59,772 nucleotides of DNA from a virus. Made by a program: the position numbers and the translations under genes. The notes beneath the pieces are model-generated. The model was not told where the DNA came from, ran no database searches, and worked only from the letters and a program-made list of their open reading frames with translations. The DNA is taken from the IMG/VR virus record IMGVR_UViG_3300042319_001458, positions 1 through 59,772 of that record; one strand, written 5' to 3'. Position 1 is the first letter of the stretch. Each line of letters starts with the position of its first letter. Below are positions 1 through 6,502 of this stretch, piece by piece.

Positions 1-127
1 CAGCTGTAGAGAAGGGTATTGTTTACGGCCTTGAGACAGGCGTCTTAGACGACGAATGCATAAAGGTAGCGAAGGATGAGTTCTGGCGACTTATGGCTTT
101 ATCAAGTGACCCTGCAGCCGAAAAAGA
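1..127. repeat. Left copy of 127-bp direct terminal repeat
   Basis: This stretch is identical to 59646-59772 at the other end of the window. Both copies lie in the same reading frame of the same nuclease gene, so joining them gives one uninterrupted gene. Exactly 127 bases equals a common assembler k-mer length. The simplest reading is therefore the overlap left by a circular assembly graph rather than a real phage terminal repeat, although a genuine short terminal redundancy cannot be ruled out from sequence alone. Confidence 0.97.
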
Positions 128-611
128 AGAAGCCGCAGTTCCTGAAATGGTTAAAATCGGCCTTAAAGAATTGCGAGGATATGGACCGCCAACATCTGCC
201 CAAGGCAAAATTGAGTATAGGTTTGACGCGATCGCGGTTCCCTTTATCGGTTACTATGATATTGAATGGAAGAACCATAACATACTGGTAGATATTAAAA
301 CGACCCATGCTTTACCGTCTAAAATTTCTACAAATCATGCGCGACAAGTATCGCTTTATGCTGCTGCTTTGGGCAATGAAGTTGACCCAAGAGTTACTTA
401 TGTCACGCCGAAGAAGTCTGCGACGTATCGGGTTGAAAATGTATCTGAGCATGTCAAAGCTTTGGAGCGAATCGGTCTTGCGATCCAACGGTTTTTATCG
501 ATAAGCGAAGATCCTATGGAGCTCGCCAAACACGTCGTTCCTGACGTTGATAGTTTTTACTTTAAAGATCCAATGACGCGTCAAGCAATCTTTGAAATTT
601 GGGGAATGTGA
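1..611 (+). CDS. PD-(D/E)XK exonuclease (3' part; gene starts at 59501)
   Basis: This is the continuation of the gene that starts at 59501, in frame from base 3; the joined product is about 251 aa. The core motif is visible: an Asp in 'GYYDIEW' is followed after about 10 residues by 'VDIKTT', the D-x-K signature of the PD-(D/E)XK nuclease superfamily (phage exonucleases, RecB-like and Cas4-like proteins). A downstream Gln/Tyr helix ('ARQVSLYAAAL') fits motif IV of RecB-like members. In phages such proteins process double-stranded ends for recombination or replication. It opens the rightward early operon and overlaps the next gene by one base (TGATG). Family is seen directly; the recombination role is inferred. 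Confidence 0.85.
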   Translation, partial: AVEKGIVYGLETGVLDDECIKVAKDEFWRLMALSSDPAAEKEEAAVPEMVKIGLKELRGYGPPTSAQGKIEYRFDAIAVPFIGYYDIEWKNHNILVDIKTTHALPSKISTNHARQVSLYAAALGNEVDPRVTYVTPKKSATYRVENVSEHVKALERIGLAIQRFLSISEDPMELAKHVVPDVDSFYFKDPMTRQAIFEIWGM

Positions 612-826
612 TGAGTATAATTCATTCAGCTGGATATATCGCTTTAACTCTTAATAACGGAAACACAGTTACAGTTAAGATTTCTAAGATTAACGCCATT
701 AGCACATTAGGTAATGATGGCGTTGCTCAAATACTTTTTGACGGCGGTTTCGAAATTACAGTTAAAGAAAAGATGCATGAAATCTTTGAAAAGATCGATG
801 CATATATAGCGCCTGAATTGCGCTGA
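611..826 (+). CDS. Hypothetical protein, 71 aa
   Basis: I chose ATG 611, which shares one base with the stop of the exonuclease gene (TGATG). An in-frame alternative start upstream at 599 lies inside that gene and is less likely. The protein has alternating hydrophobic and polar residues ('YIALTLNNGNTVTVKISKI') and a second strand-rich stretch, suggesting a small beta-rich fold. I do not recognise a family. Its tight coupling to the exonuclease suggests a partner or accessory role. Confidence 0.7.
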   Translation: MSIIHSAGYIALTLNNGNTVTVKISKINAISTLGNDGVAQILFDGGFEITVKEKMHEIFEKIDAYIAPELR

Positions 827-894
827 TTCAGAAATTCCCCGCAACGGGGAGAGGCAAGAGGCTGGCCAGACAGTCTCATCAATGGAGAAGTAAA

Positions 895-1542
895 ATGGCA
901 TTTGGTGGATTTTTTGATGGCGTTGGTGAAGGTGGTTCATTCCTTCCGATTGTAAAATATGATGCGCGCTCAGGCCGCATTTCACGTCGTGATCGCGAGA
1001 ATGGCGAGAACAATGACATTGATATCACAAAGAGCTTTAAAGCAATCTTTGACTTTGAAAATGTCGAAATTGGCTGGATCAATTTTAATACAGGCGGCGC
1101 TCCTGACTTTCGTGTCGCTCGCTACGCTGATGGCGCTGCTGTCGGTAAGCCTGACGGCGACGGGTTCAAACGAGGCGTCCGCCTTGTCGTTAAGCTCTCG
1201 AAGGAGTGCGGCGGAGACGTTCGCGAGTTCGCGTCCAATGCGGCTGCGTTTCTCGATGGTGCAAAGGCTTTGATGGATGCTTACGAGACAGGTGTAAAAG
1301 CCAATCCTGGTAAGCTTCCTGTCGTTGTATTGGAAGATTCAGTTGCAAAGACTTCGAGTGGAGGGGCTCTGAAGACGACGAACTATGTGCCTGTGTGGAA
1401 GATTGCTTCTTGGGTTAATCGCCCGGACGATCTTGTGTATTCGGCGCGTAGTTCGTCGAGCGCGCCCACATCATTTGAAGGACCTGCCTCGACTGGCTCG
1501 ACAAAGGTTTCTGCGCCAGCAGGAGAAGATGACTTCGGTTGA
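895..1542 (+). CDS. Possible ssDNA-binding / recombination accessory protein
   Basis: A 215-aa protein with a good ribosome site (GGAGAAG before ATG 895). The first ~170 residues look like a compact mixed fold with strands around 'SFLPIVKYDARSG' and 'VEIGWINFNTG'. The last ~35 residues are Ser/Pro/Thr-rich and disordered, ending in an acidic tip 'GEDDFG'. A flexible linker plus acidic tip after a folded domain is the layout of phage and bacterial ssDNA-binding proteins, whose tip recruits partners. It lies one gene after an exonuclease, which fits. The SSB assignment rests on architecture and context, not a recognised OB-fold motif. Confidence 0.5.
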   Translation: MAFGGFFDGVGEGGSFLPIVKYDARSGRISRRDRENGENNDIDITKSFKAIFDFENVEIGWINFNTGGAPDFRVARYADGAAVGKPDGDGFKRGVRLVVKLSKECGGDVREFASNAAAFLDGAKALMDAYETGVKANPGKLPVVVLEDSVAKTSSGGALKTTNYVPVWKIASWVNRPDDLVYSARSSSSAPTSFEGPASTGSTKVSAPAGEDDFG

Positions 1543-1547
1543 TTAAG

Positions 1548-1612
1548 TTAGGTGGGCGTTAAAGCTCACCTAATAGAGGTGTGGCGTAACCCGCAAAGCA
1601 GCGCCACACCTC
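1548..1612 (+). other. Two tandem RNA hairpins between early genes
   Basis: The first hairpin pairs 1548-1557 with 1564-1573 (10 bp with one mismatch, 6-base loop). The second pairs 1576-1586 with 1602-1612 (GAGGTGTGGCG with CGCCACACCTC, 11 bp perfect, 15-base loop). No U-run follows, so a plain intrinsic terminator is unlikely. They fill most of the gap between the SSB-like gene and the gene at 1631. They could be an mRNA-processing or stability element, an attenuator, or a small structured RNA. Confidence 0.7.
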
Positions 1613-1630
1613 ATTACACAAGGACAGACA

Positions 1631-1927
1631 ATGCGTTTTTTGATTACGATGAATATGCCGTCGTTCAATAATAATCTTGTTCATCAAGTTAATGTTGAAC
1701 ATGCTGCTTCAAAAAGCATTGAGGATTTCATTACGGCTTTAACCGATAATGATTTTGTGCTTGTTGAAGAATTTTATCGCGATCCAACAACGGGAATGGA
1801 GAACAGCCGGGGACAACTGGCTTTAAATTACCGCTTCGTAGGTAAAGTGAAAATCATGAACGGCGAAGCATTCCAAAACACTCAACTGAAACGAGATCGA
1901 TATGACTATAACCGCAAATCCGCATGA
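1631..1927 (+). CDS. Hypothetical protein, 98 aa
   Basis: ATG 1631 follows AAGGACAGACA. The product begins with strand-like 'MRFLITMNMPS', has a central acidic helix ('SIEDFITALTDNDFVLVEEFY') and a basic tail ('LKRDRYDYNRKSA'). Its last 26 bases overlap the start of the next gene in another frame, which implies translational coupling. No family recognised. Confidence 0.75.
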   Translation: MRFLITMNMPSFNNNLVHQVNVEHAASKSIEDFITALTDNDFVLVEEFYRDPTTGMENSRGQLALNYRFVGKVKIMNGEAFQNTQLKRDRYDYNRKSA

Positions 1928-2348
1928 GCTCCTTCATCAAGCCGCTAGTGTTTTACAAGAGCGCGCACAGACGCATGGCGACTTTGAAAACAATTTTCAG
2001 CTTATTGCTGATCTGTTTTCTTTACGCATTGGACGCGACTTTCATCCTTACGAAGTATGCATTCTTCTTGAATGCGTGAAAGACGCGCGCATGTTTGCCA
2101 ATCCGGTAAACGTCGATAATTATCTTGACGGGATTAATTATCGCGCCTTTGCAGCTCTCTTTGCACAGGACTATGTTGGCAGCGCCGCCGGCAATTCAGG
2201 CGTTGCTTACATCAAAAAGAATGAGCTCAAAAAGGCGGACATGAAGCCTGTTGAAGTCGTGAATAAATCAAAAGTAAAACCTGCAACTCCGTCAAATGTT
2301 GCTCTTAGTATCGATAATCTTTCAGACTTAGAGGCGGTAGGACAATGA
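1902..2348 (+). CDS. DUF6378-like phage protein
   Basis: A 148-aa protein. Residues ~8-90 resemble a small helical phage domain of unknown function: an 'ERAQTHGDFENNFQLIADLF' helix, then 'LECVKDARMFANP', then 'DNYLDGINYRAFAALFA'. This pattern (Arg..His-Gly...Phe, later Lys..Arg...Asn-Pro, then Asp-Asn-Tyr-x-Asp) is what I associate with DUF6378, seen beside phage replication and recombination genes. The last ~60 residues are low complexity. It overlaps both neighbours by 4 to 26 bases, so it sits in a tight operon. Function unknown. Confidence 0.65.
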   Translation: MTITANPHELLHQAASVLQERAQTHGDFENNFQLIADLFSLRIGRDFHPYEVCILLECVKDARMFANPVNVDNYLDGINYRAFAALFAQDYVGSAAGNSGVAYIKKNELKKADMKPVEVVNKSKVKPATPSNVALSIDNLSDLEAVGQ

Positions 2349-2734
2349 CCGGCAAATTAAAACGCGTAACGAGAGATGAATCTTTCAAAATTTATGAACT
2401 GCTAAAAAGAAACGGCATCAGAAAACCAGACAACATTTATGAATATAATGATGGCTGGGATGACGATAAGATTGCAGCATCTGTGGGGCCTAATATTTCT
2501 CGCTGGTCTGTTAAAAATATAAGAGCTGAGTCTTTTGGCATTACAAGAATGAGATTCGTCGACAAAAAAGGCGAGCTTGAAAAGCGGGTTGAAGAACTTG
2601 AAAGGTTGGTTACCGGGTTGTCTAATGCGGTATCAAAAATCAGCCCTCAAGTTCATGGTGCATACGTTGCTAAAACGCCGCTTTTTGAGCCACAGATGGT
2701 GAGCAAAATCGCTAGTTCGCAATCTGAGTTTTGA
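2345..2734 (+). CDS. Hypothetical coiled-coil protein, 129 aa
   Basis: Starts with an ATGA overlap with the upstream stop. The N-terminal half ('DESFKIYELLKRNG', 'DDDKIAASVGPNISRWSVKNIRAESFG') could be a winged-helix or HTH-like module, since 'IAASVG...WSVKNIR' has HTH-like spacing. Residues ~75-100 ('GELEKRVEELERLVTGLSNAV') form a heptad coiled coil, suggesting a dimer. It is the last gene before a terminator at 2744-2767. A DNA-binding role is only a suggestion. Confidence 0.7.
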   Translation: MTGKLKRVTRDESFKIYELLKRNGIRKPDNIYEYNDGWDDDKIAASVGPNISRWSVKNIRAESFGITRMRFVDKKGELEKRVEELERLVTGLSNAVSKISPQVHGAYVAKTPLFEPQMVSKIASSQSEF

Positions 2735-2743
2735 CAATAAATT

Positions 2744-2767
2744 GGGGGCTGCGGCCCCCTCTTTTTG
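2744..2767 (+). terminator. Intrinsic terminator inside the early operon
   Basis: A 6-bp GC stem (GGGGGC with GCCCCC, loop TGCG) is followed by TCTTTTTG. It lies 10 bases after the stop at 2734 and on the same strand. It would stop or reduce transcription from 59.5 kb, so the genes from 2783 onwards need read-through, antitermination or a local promoter. A TATTAT box lies at 2771-2776, but no convincing -35 box precedes it. Confidence 0.85.
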
Positions 2768-2782
2768 TGGTATTATAGCCGC

Positions 2783-2989
2783 ATGGATATAAAGCATTAC
2801 AAATACGTCCCACATCACCAGCAGAAGGCCTGGGAAGAGGCTGGGTGGGTTTTTGATACAGACCTAGGGCCACCACATGCGGCCTATGCAAGTTTGTTTC
2901 GTTGGCCTTACGACAGCGATCCCGTTATGCCTCAAAACACATGCATAACGGTTACAAAGATTCGGTTGGAGAAAAAAGATGGCGAATAA
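2783..2989 (+). CDS. Hypothetical protein, 68 aa
   Basis: ATG 2783 is preferred over the in-frame TTG at 2765, which overlaps the terminator's U-run. The protein is rich in aromatics and His ('HYKYVPHHQQKAWEEAGWVF', 'YASLFRWPYDSDP'). The pattern of 'AWEEAGW' followed by a short strand is common in small single-domain phage proteins of unknown role. Its end overlaps the next gene by 11 bases. No clear Shine-Dalgarno sequence, so the start is uncertain. Confidence 0.6.
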   Translation: MDIKHYKYVPHHQQKAWEEAGWVFDTDLGPPHAAYASLFRWPYDSDPVMPQNTCITVTKIRLEKKDGE

Positions 2990-3176
2990 TGATCCAGATT
3001 ACGATTCCGGCGTGAAAGATGAACGCGCCCGATGCATGGTTATTTGCGAGTGCTGGAAGCGCCCTGCTTATATCGCCACGCATTATGGACCTATTGACGA
3101 AGTCGGCATGCGCGTTTTACAAAAAGTTGTAGCGGGCATTGAAGCTGACATCGCGAGCGGCCAACAGCCGCAGTAG
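2979..3176 (+). CDS. Hypothetical protein, 65 aa
   Basis: ATG 2979 follows GGAGAAAAAAG in the 3' end of the previous gene. The protein has two Cys ('ARCMVICECWKR') and a C-terminal amphipathic helix. It is soluble and I do not recognise it. The gap to the methyltransferase is about 30 T/A-rich bases. Confidence 0.65.
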   Translation: MANNDPDYDSGVKDERARCMVICECWKRPAYIATHYGPIDEVGMRVLQKVVAGIEADIASGQQPQ

Positions 3177-3206
3177 CATTTTTATTTTTATTCACTGGTG
3201 ATTGAT

Positions 3207-3854
3207 ATGGAACCTACAGAAAATTACGCCGTCAGTGCGCGTAGATTGTCGCCAACAGACGGCAATGATGATTTCCCTACGCCGCCATGGGCTACGCGCG
3301 CCTTGATCGAGCACGTCATTGGTATTGACCGCGTGCGTGGTCAAATATGCTGGGAGCCTGCAGCCAATCGCGGATTTATGTCGAGGCCTTTGAATGAGTA
3401 TTTTTCTTACGTTATGGAATCAGACATCCACGATTACGGAGACCGTAACGTGGTTGATTTCCTCGCTACTGAAATTGATAAAAACAATTCTACAGTTCAT
3501 TGGATAATAACCAACCCGCCATTTAATAAAGCTCAGCAGTTTATAGAGAAGGCGCAAACGATTGCGCGTGATGGTGTAGCCATGCTTGTGCGCACGTCGT
3601 TCCTTGAAGGCGTTATGCGCTATCAAACACTGTTCATGAAAAACCCGCCGGATATTGTCGCACAGTTTTCTGAACGCGTGCCAATGGTGAAAGGACGCTG
3701 CGATGCTAAGGCCTCAACGGCTACAAGCTATGCTTGGCTGGTTTGGTATATCGATCCTCATCCTGACGTGGATAAGCAGACAATTCTTAGATGGATTGAG
3801 CCGTGCAGGAAAAAACTTGAGCGAGAGGGGGACTACAAAGATGGTCGCGATTAA
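3207..3854 (+). CDS. Phage DNA adenine N6-methyltransferase (Dam-like)
   Basis: 215 aa from ATG 3207; a GTG at 3198 is in frame, but GGTGATTGAT-ATG matches the leader of other genes here. Residues 50-58 'EPAANRGFM' form the SAM-binding motif, 103-106 'NPPF' is the catalytic motif IV of N6-adenine methyltransferases, and 'FPTPPWATRALIEH' near residue 25 is typical of phage members. It transfers a methyl group from SAM to adenine in DNA. The target sequence cannot be read from the protein. With no partner restriction gene nearby it is an orphan enzyme, probably for protection or for regulation with the GcrA-like gene at 6499. It overlaps the next gene by 14 bases. Confidence 0.88.
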   Translation: MEPTENYAVSARRLSPTDGNDDFPTPPWATRALIEHVIGIDRVRGQICWEPAANRGFMSRPLNEYFSYVMESDIHDYGDRNVVDFLATEIDKNNSTVHWIITNPPFNKAQQFIEKAQTIARDGVAMLVRTSFLEGVMRYQTLFMKNPPDIVAQFSERVPMVKGRCDAKASTATSYAWLVWYIDPHPDVDKQTILRWIEPCRKKLEREGDYKDGRD

Positions 3855-4074
3855 TACAACCCATCATCACTGGAAAGACCCAGCAGGCTTAACGCCGTAT
3901 GAGGCGCGTATCTGGGAGCTGAAGAAACAAGGATTAAACCCACAAGAAATATCTGACGCAATGGGCGGCACATCCAGCCCGCTGTCGATCCAATCAAGAA
4001 TGAAAGTAATAAGAGAAAAAGTAGCGTTGAAGGAGATTACGGATGCACAGAGTCGACGTATATCTTGGGGCTAG
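3841..4074 (+). CDS. Small helix-turn-helix protein, 77 aa
   Basis: Start ATG 3841 lies inside the methyltransferase end and is preceded by GAGAGGGGGAC. The sequence 'TPYEARIWELKKQGLNPQEISDAMGGTSSPLSIQSRMKVIREKV' looks like a LuxR/sigma-region-4 type HTH: a first helix, 'GLNPQEISDAMG' as the turn, then a recognition helix. It is translationally coupled to the methyltransferase and may regulate phage or host promoters. The partner is unknown. Confidence 0.65.
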   Translation: MVAINTTHHHWKDPAGLTPYEARIWELKKQGLNPQEISDAMGGTSSPLSIQSRMKVIREKVALKEITDAQSRRISWG

Positions 4075-4123
4075 TATAGCCCTTATGTGTGCAGCATCAA
4101 TTTTAGCCGCGCGTGGTTGGTGA
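4043..4123 (+). CDS. 26-aa single-span membrane peptide
   Basis: The ATG at 4043 has a strong site (AAGGAGATTACGG) inside the end of the HTH gene. The peptide is a short polar start (MHRVDVY) followed by about 15 hydrophobic residues and 'ARGW'. Its stop is 10 bases before the start of the next gene. The strong ribosome site, the membrane character and the tight packing support a real gene. Such peptides are common phage effectors, but no function is known for this one. Confidence 0.6.
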   Translation: MHRVDVYLGASIALMCAASILAARGW

Positions 4124-4133
4124 GGAGCGTAAA

Positions 4134-4388
4134 ATGACACTAGATGATTTTTGCTTCCCAATGGAAGAAGGTTATGACGGCGTTGCAAATAAATCACACA
4201 TGCCAGCGCGCGTTTATAACCTAATGCGCAGCCTCGGCCTCGAAACAGCAGAAGAGATTGCTCAAATTAATTCTATTCAATTTCTTCTTCTTGATGGCGT
4301 AGGATTCAAAACAATAAACTGGATAGAGGACAGGCTCGAGGAAGTCGGTCTCGCTCCTTGGCTACAATATATGCACAGCGTCCATTAA
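4134..4388 (+). CDS. RNA polymerase alpha-CTD-like protein
   Basis: 84 aa from ATG 4134, preceded by GAGGAGCGTAAA. Residues ~27-75 follow the alpha subunit C-terminal domain pattern: 'RVYNLMRSLGLETAEEIA' (helix 1, the 'N-L...G-x-x-T' turn and helix 2), a 'FLLLDGVGFKTINWIEDRL' segment that matches the 'LL..pn-G-kks-l-eI...L' (HhH-like) section, and 'EVGL'. The alpha-CTD binds UP-element DNA and activators. A free-standing phage copy could compete for or redirect these contacts. A generic helix-hairpin-helix DNA-binding protein is the alternative. Confidence 0.65.
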   Translation: MTLDDFCFPMEEGYDGVANKSHMPARVYNLMRSLGLETAEEIAQINSIQFLLLDGVGFKTINWIEDRLEEVGLAPWLQYMHSVH

Positions 4389-4401
4389 TTCGGAGAATAA
4401 A

Positions 4402-5004
4402 ATGCCTAAATTATTTGTTCCTGCATATTGGCCGCTGTTTAAGACGCACGAGCTGCGCCGCTTTGATTATAGCGGCAAAGACCTGCCGCCATTCACGTCT
4501 GTGTTTAGCTATGACGTCGGATCCGATTCAATGCTTTACAACAATTATGATGCAAATGGCGTATGGCTGAACAAGTGGTTTTATCAATATAGAACTGGCT
4601 TTGGCATTGCCGAATGGCGCGATGATTATCCCGGCGGCAAGAAAGTTGTGTTATTGCCGCCAATTGGTTGGGGCGAGTTTCAGGACGTTGGATCAAATTA
4701 CATCAACTATCCTAAGTTTGATTTCTTCAAATGCTGGCCGCCTGCATCAAGTAATGGTGTGCAAGTCGTTCATTTCGAGCAGCACCTGACATCCTTTACC
4801 GCATGCGCCGTTACCTACACTGACGTGATTCAGTTCACCTATTTGCAGAATTGGAATGGCAAGCCTGCAACAGGCGCGCGTTATTGGATGGCTTTAGGTG
4901 TGGGCCCTGTTGCTACGCAGTTCCTGACGCAAGATGCAAATGATCCAACAAAAATCACCGAGACAGGGCGCTGGGATGCTGTTGTTACGAGGGTGAACCC
5001 GTGA
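4402..5004 (+). CDS. Hypothetical protein, 200 aa
   Basis: ATG 4402 follows GGAGAATAAA. The protein is rich in aromatic residues (many Trp, Tyr, Phe) with short strand segments throughout, which suggests a beta-sandwich or lectin-like fold. It has no signal peptide and no recognised catalytic motif. It lies in the early region, so a virion role is not obvious. The next gene starts with a GTGA overlap of its stop. Unknown function. Confidence 0.75.
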   Translation: MPKLFVPAYWPLFKTHELRRFDYSGKDLPPFTSVFSYDVGSDSMLYNNYDANGVWLNKWFYQYRTGFGIAEWRDDYPGGKKVVLLPPIGWGEFQDVGSNYINYPKFDFFKCWPPASSNGVQVVHFEQHLTSFTACAVTYTDVIQFTYLQNWNGKPATGARYWMALGVGPVATQFLTQDANDPTKITETGRWDAVVTRVNP

Positions 5005-5207
5005 GCGACTATTCAAGCCTTATAAAACAATTGCGCGATGAGCATAATCCACCTTGGATAGTAAATCCTGCCGCTAAAATAGCCGCCGACGCTATTGAGG
5101 CGCAAGCAAAGAGGATTGCTGAACTCGAAGCAGCGTTAGAATTGTATCCCAATATCACTAAATATTTATTGGTCGAAGCTGACAGGGTTTTGGGGGGCCA
5201 GAAATGA
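5001..5207 (+). CDS. Small coiled-coil protein A
   Basis: GTG start in a GTGA overlap with the upstream gene, 68 aa. It contains 'QAKRIAELEAAL', a segment repeated almost exactly in the next gene, so the two are probably duplicates that kept only the coiled coil. The N-terminal 'MSDYSSLIKQLRDEHNPPWIVNPAAKIAADAIEAQ' type helix pair is common in phage proteins of unknown function. Confidence 0.75.
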   Translation: MSDYSSLIKQLRDEHNPPWIVNPAAKIAADAIEAQAKRIAELEAALELYPNITKYLLVEADRVLGGQK

Positions 5208-5443
5208 GCATATCTAACGAAGATTTAAAGCGTCTAGTGAATGAACAAGCAAAGCGCATTGCTGAACTAGAAGCGGCTCTGAAACCGTTTGCTGAAATCA
5301 CAGCGCAACAAAATTTTAAAGACTATCAATATAACCAAGACGATTGCGTTATGACGGCGGGAGTTTGGGGTTTCAAGCCAGATTTTACGTTTAAACTTGG
5401 CGACCTCCGCGCCGCCCGTAAGGTATTGGGGAATAAACAATGA
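5204..5443 (+). CDS. Small coiled-coil protein B
   Basis: ATGA overlap with the previous gene, 79 aa. It shares 'QAKRIAELEAAL' with protein A, followed by 'KPFAEITAQQNF' and a different C-terminus. The pair could form hetero-oligomers through the shared helix. The overlap with the next gene is again ATGA. No known function. Confidence 0.75.
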   Translation: MSISNEDLKRLVNEQAKRIAELEAALKPFAEITAQQNFKDYQYNQDDCVMTAGVWGFKPDFTFKLGDLRAARKVLGNKQ

Positions 5444-5607
5444 TTGATATAAGCGATGAAGAAATTAAGGATATGAGCGACGAAGATAAGGTTTATATGA
5501 TTCGTTATTTGGTGAAGCTTGTTCAGTCGTATCAAGAGTCAAGCAATATACAGTATGAGCTCATCAGTGCCCTTGTAAAAGGCAACGGCAAGAACCGCAT
5601 TAATTGA
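5440..5607 (+). CDS. Hypothetical acidic helical protein, 55 aa
   Basis: ATGA overlap with the previous stop. The protein begins with a very acidic helix (MIDISDEEIKDMSDEDK) and continues with an amphipathic helix ('YMIRYLVKLVQSYQESS'). The dense overlaps on both sides argue that it is translated. No family recognised. Confidence 0.7.
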   Translation: MIDISDEEIKDMSDEDKVYMIRYLVKLVQSYQESSNIQYELISALVKGNGKNRIN

Positions 5608-5620
5608 TAATGAGGTAAAT

Positions 5621-6046
5621 ATGAAACGCGTTATTGCATTATGTTTATTTATATCCGGCTGCTCCTTTCCTGTCCCTGGCTTGCGAGAAAATTGCACAGC
5701 CGCGCATGGGGGAGACCCGCGCACATGCTGGACGGCATTGCATCTCGATAAGTCACGCCCTGCAACAGGCGCGAGCTACCACAGCGCCGGGACAATGTCG
5801 CTTGCGCATGCAACATGCGTAAAGCAAAACAGTCAGTGGTGGTTTCATGGCGCGCATCATCCTGTGACAAAAGAGATCAGCAGCGAAGGCAATCACGCAT
5901 TGCGCTCTGCTTATTCTACGCGTTACCCGGCGGTAACAAGATATCTTGACGATCGCCGTGCATTGGAGACAACAAGATGGACAAAGCTGTCTGGGTCGGA
6001 TCTGAACAGGCTCGGAGTGCCGCTCTGCAACAGTTCTTCGAATTAA
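5621..6046 (+). CDS. Putative lipoprotein, 141 aa
   Basis: ATG 5621 follows GAGGTAAAT. The N-terminus MKRVIALCLFISGCS is a short lipoprotein signal with lipobox 'FISGC', so the mature protein would start at Cys14 and sit in the outer or inner membrane facing the periplasm. The mature part has several His, Trp and Cys residues ('SLAHATCVKQNSQWWFHGAHH'). It is not a recognisable Rz1 spanin, since those genes are at 19.2-19.5 kb. Superinfection exclusion or envelope modification are possible roles by analogy with other phage lipoproteins, but nothing in the sequence proves them. Confidence 0.7.
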   Translation: MKRVIALCLFISGCSFPVPGLRENCTAAHGGDPRTCWTALHLDKSRPATGASYHSAGTMSLAHATCVKQNSQWWFHGAHHPVTKEISSEGNHALRSAYSTRYPAVTRYLDDRRALETTRWTKLSGSDLNRLGVPLCNSSSN

Positions 6047-6153
6047 AGGATGATAGTGAAACTATCCTTGCAGCCGTGATAGTTATTGGTATTGGTATTT
6101 TTATTGGATGCTGGCTTGGAGATAGAGAAAATGCAAATAGAAAAGGTAAGTAA
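5977..6153 (+). CDS. 58-aa single-span membrane protein, overlapping genes on both sides
   Basis: ATG 5977 has GGAG 9 bases upstream and lies inside the 3' end of the lipoprotein gene in another frame. A soluble amphipathic first half ('SEQARSAALQQFFELKDDSE') is followed by a clear transmembrane stretch ('ILAAVIVIGIGIFIGCWLG') and a basic tail. Its end overlaps the next gene's start. The lipoprotein and this protein may act together at the envelope. Confidence 0.65.
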   Translation: MDKAVWVGSEQARSAALQQFFELKDDSETILAAVIVIGIGIFIGCWLGDRENANRKGK

Positions 6154-6502
6154 ATATAAGCCGATTTCGACGCCTTCGCGATCACATGATGGCCAGACAA
6201 TCCGTCAAATGCTTATATCTATTCCTCGCTTAAAATGGCTTGAGCAAGACATAGATGATTGCCAATATTATCGTCAGTATAAAAACCCTAACGACGTAAT
6301 CAAAAAATTACCTATAGATATCCGTAGATCGCCTACATGGTGCGCGACGTTAAAAGGACAGCCGCTTTCACCGCAAGAGAAGAAAGTTGATGAGCTGCGC
6401 ACGTCCATGCAGCCAACAGCGATAGGCCGCGCTTTAGGTCTAAAGGTCTCAACAGTTCGAGGAATGCTTGCCAGAATAAGAGCCAAAAAAGGTGAACTAT
6501 GA
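6131..6502 (+). CDS. HTH-containing protein, 123 aa
   Basis: ATG 6131 with GGAGATAGAGAAA upstream is better placed than the first in-frame codon at 6086. The C-terminal third ('MQPTAIGRALGLKVSTVRGMLARIRAKKG') is a good helix-turn-helix: helix, turn around 'GLKVS', recognition helix rich in Arg/Lys. The N-terminal part is basic and helical. It precedes and overlaps the GcrA-like gene by 4 bases, so the two are probably made together. Likely a DNA-binding regulator; its target is unknown. Confidence 0.7.
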   Translation: MQIEKVSKYKPISTPSRSHDGQTIRQMLISIPRLKWLEQDIDDCQYYRQYKNPNDVIKKLPIDIRRSPTWCATLKGQPLSPQEKKVDELRTSMQPTAIGRALGLKVSTVRGMLARIRAKKGEL

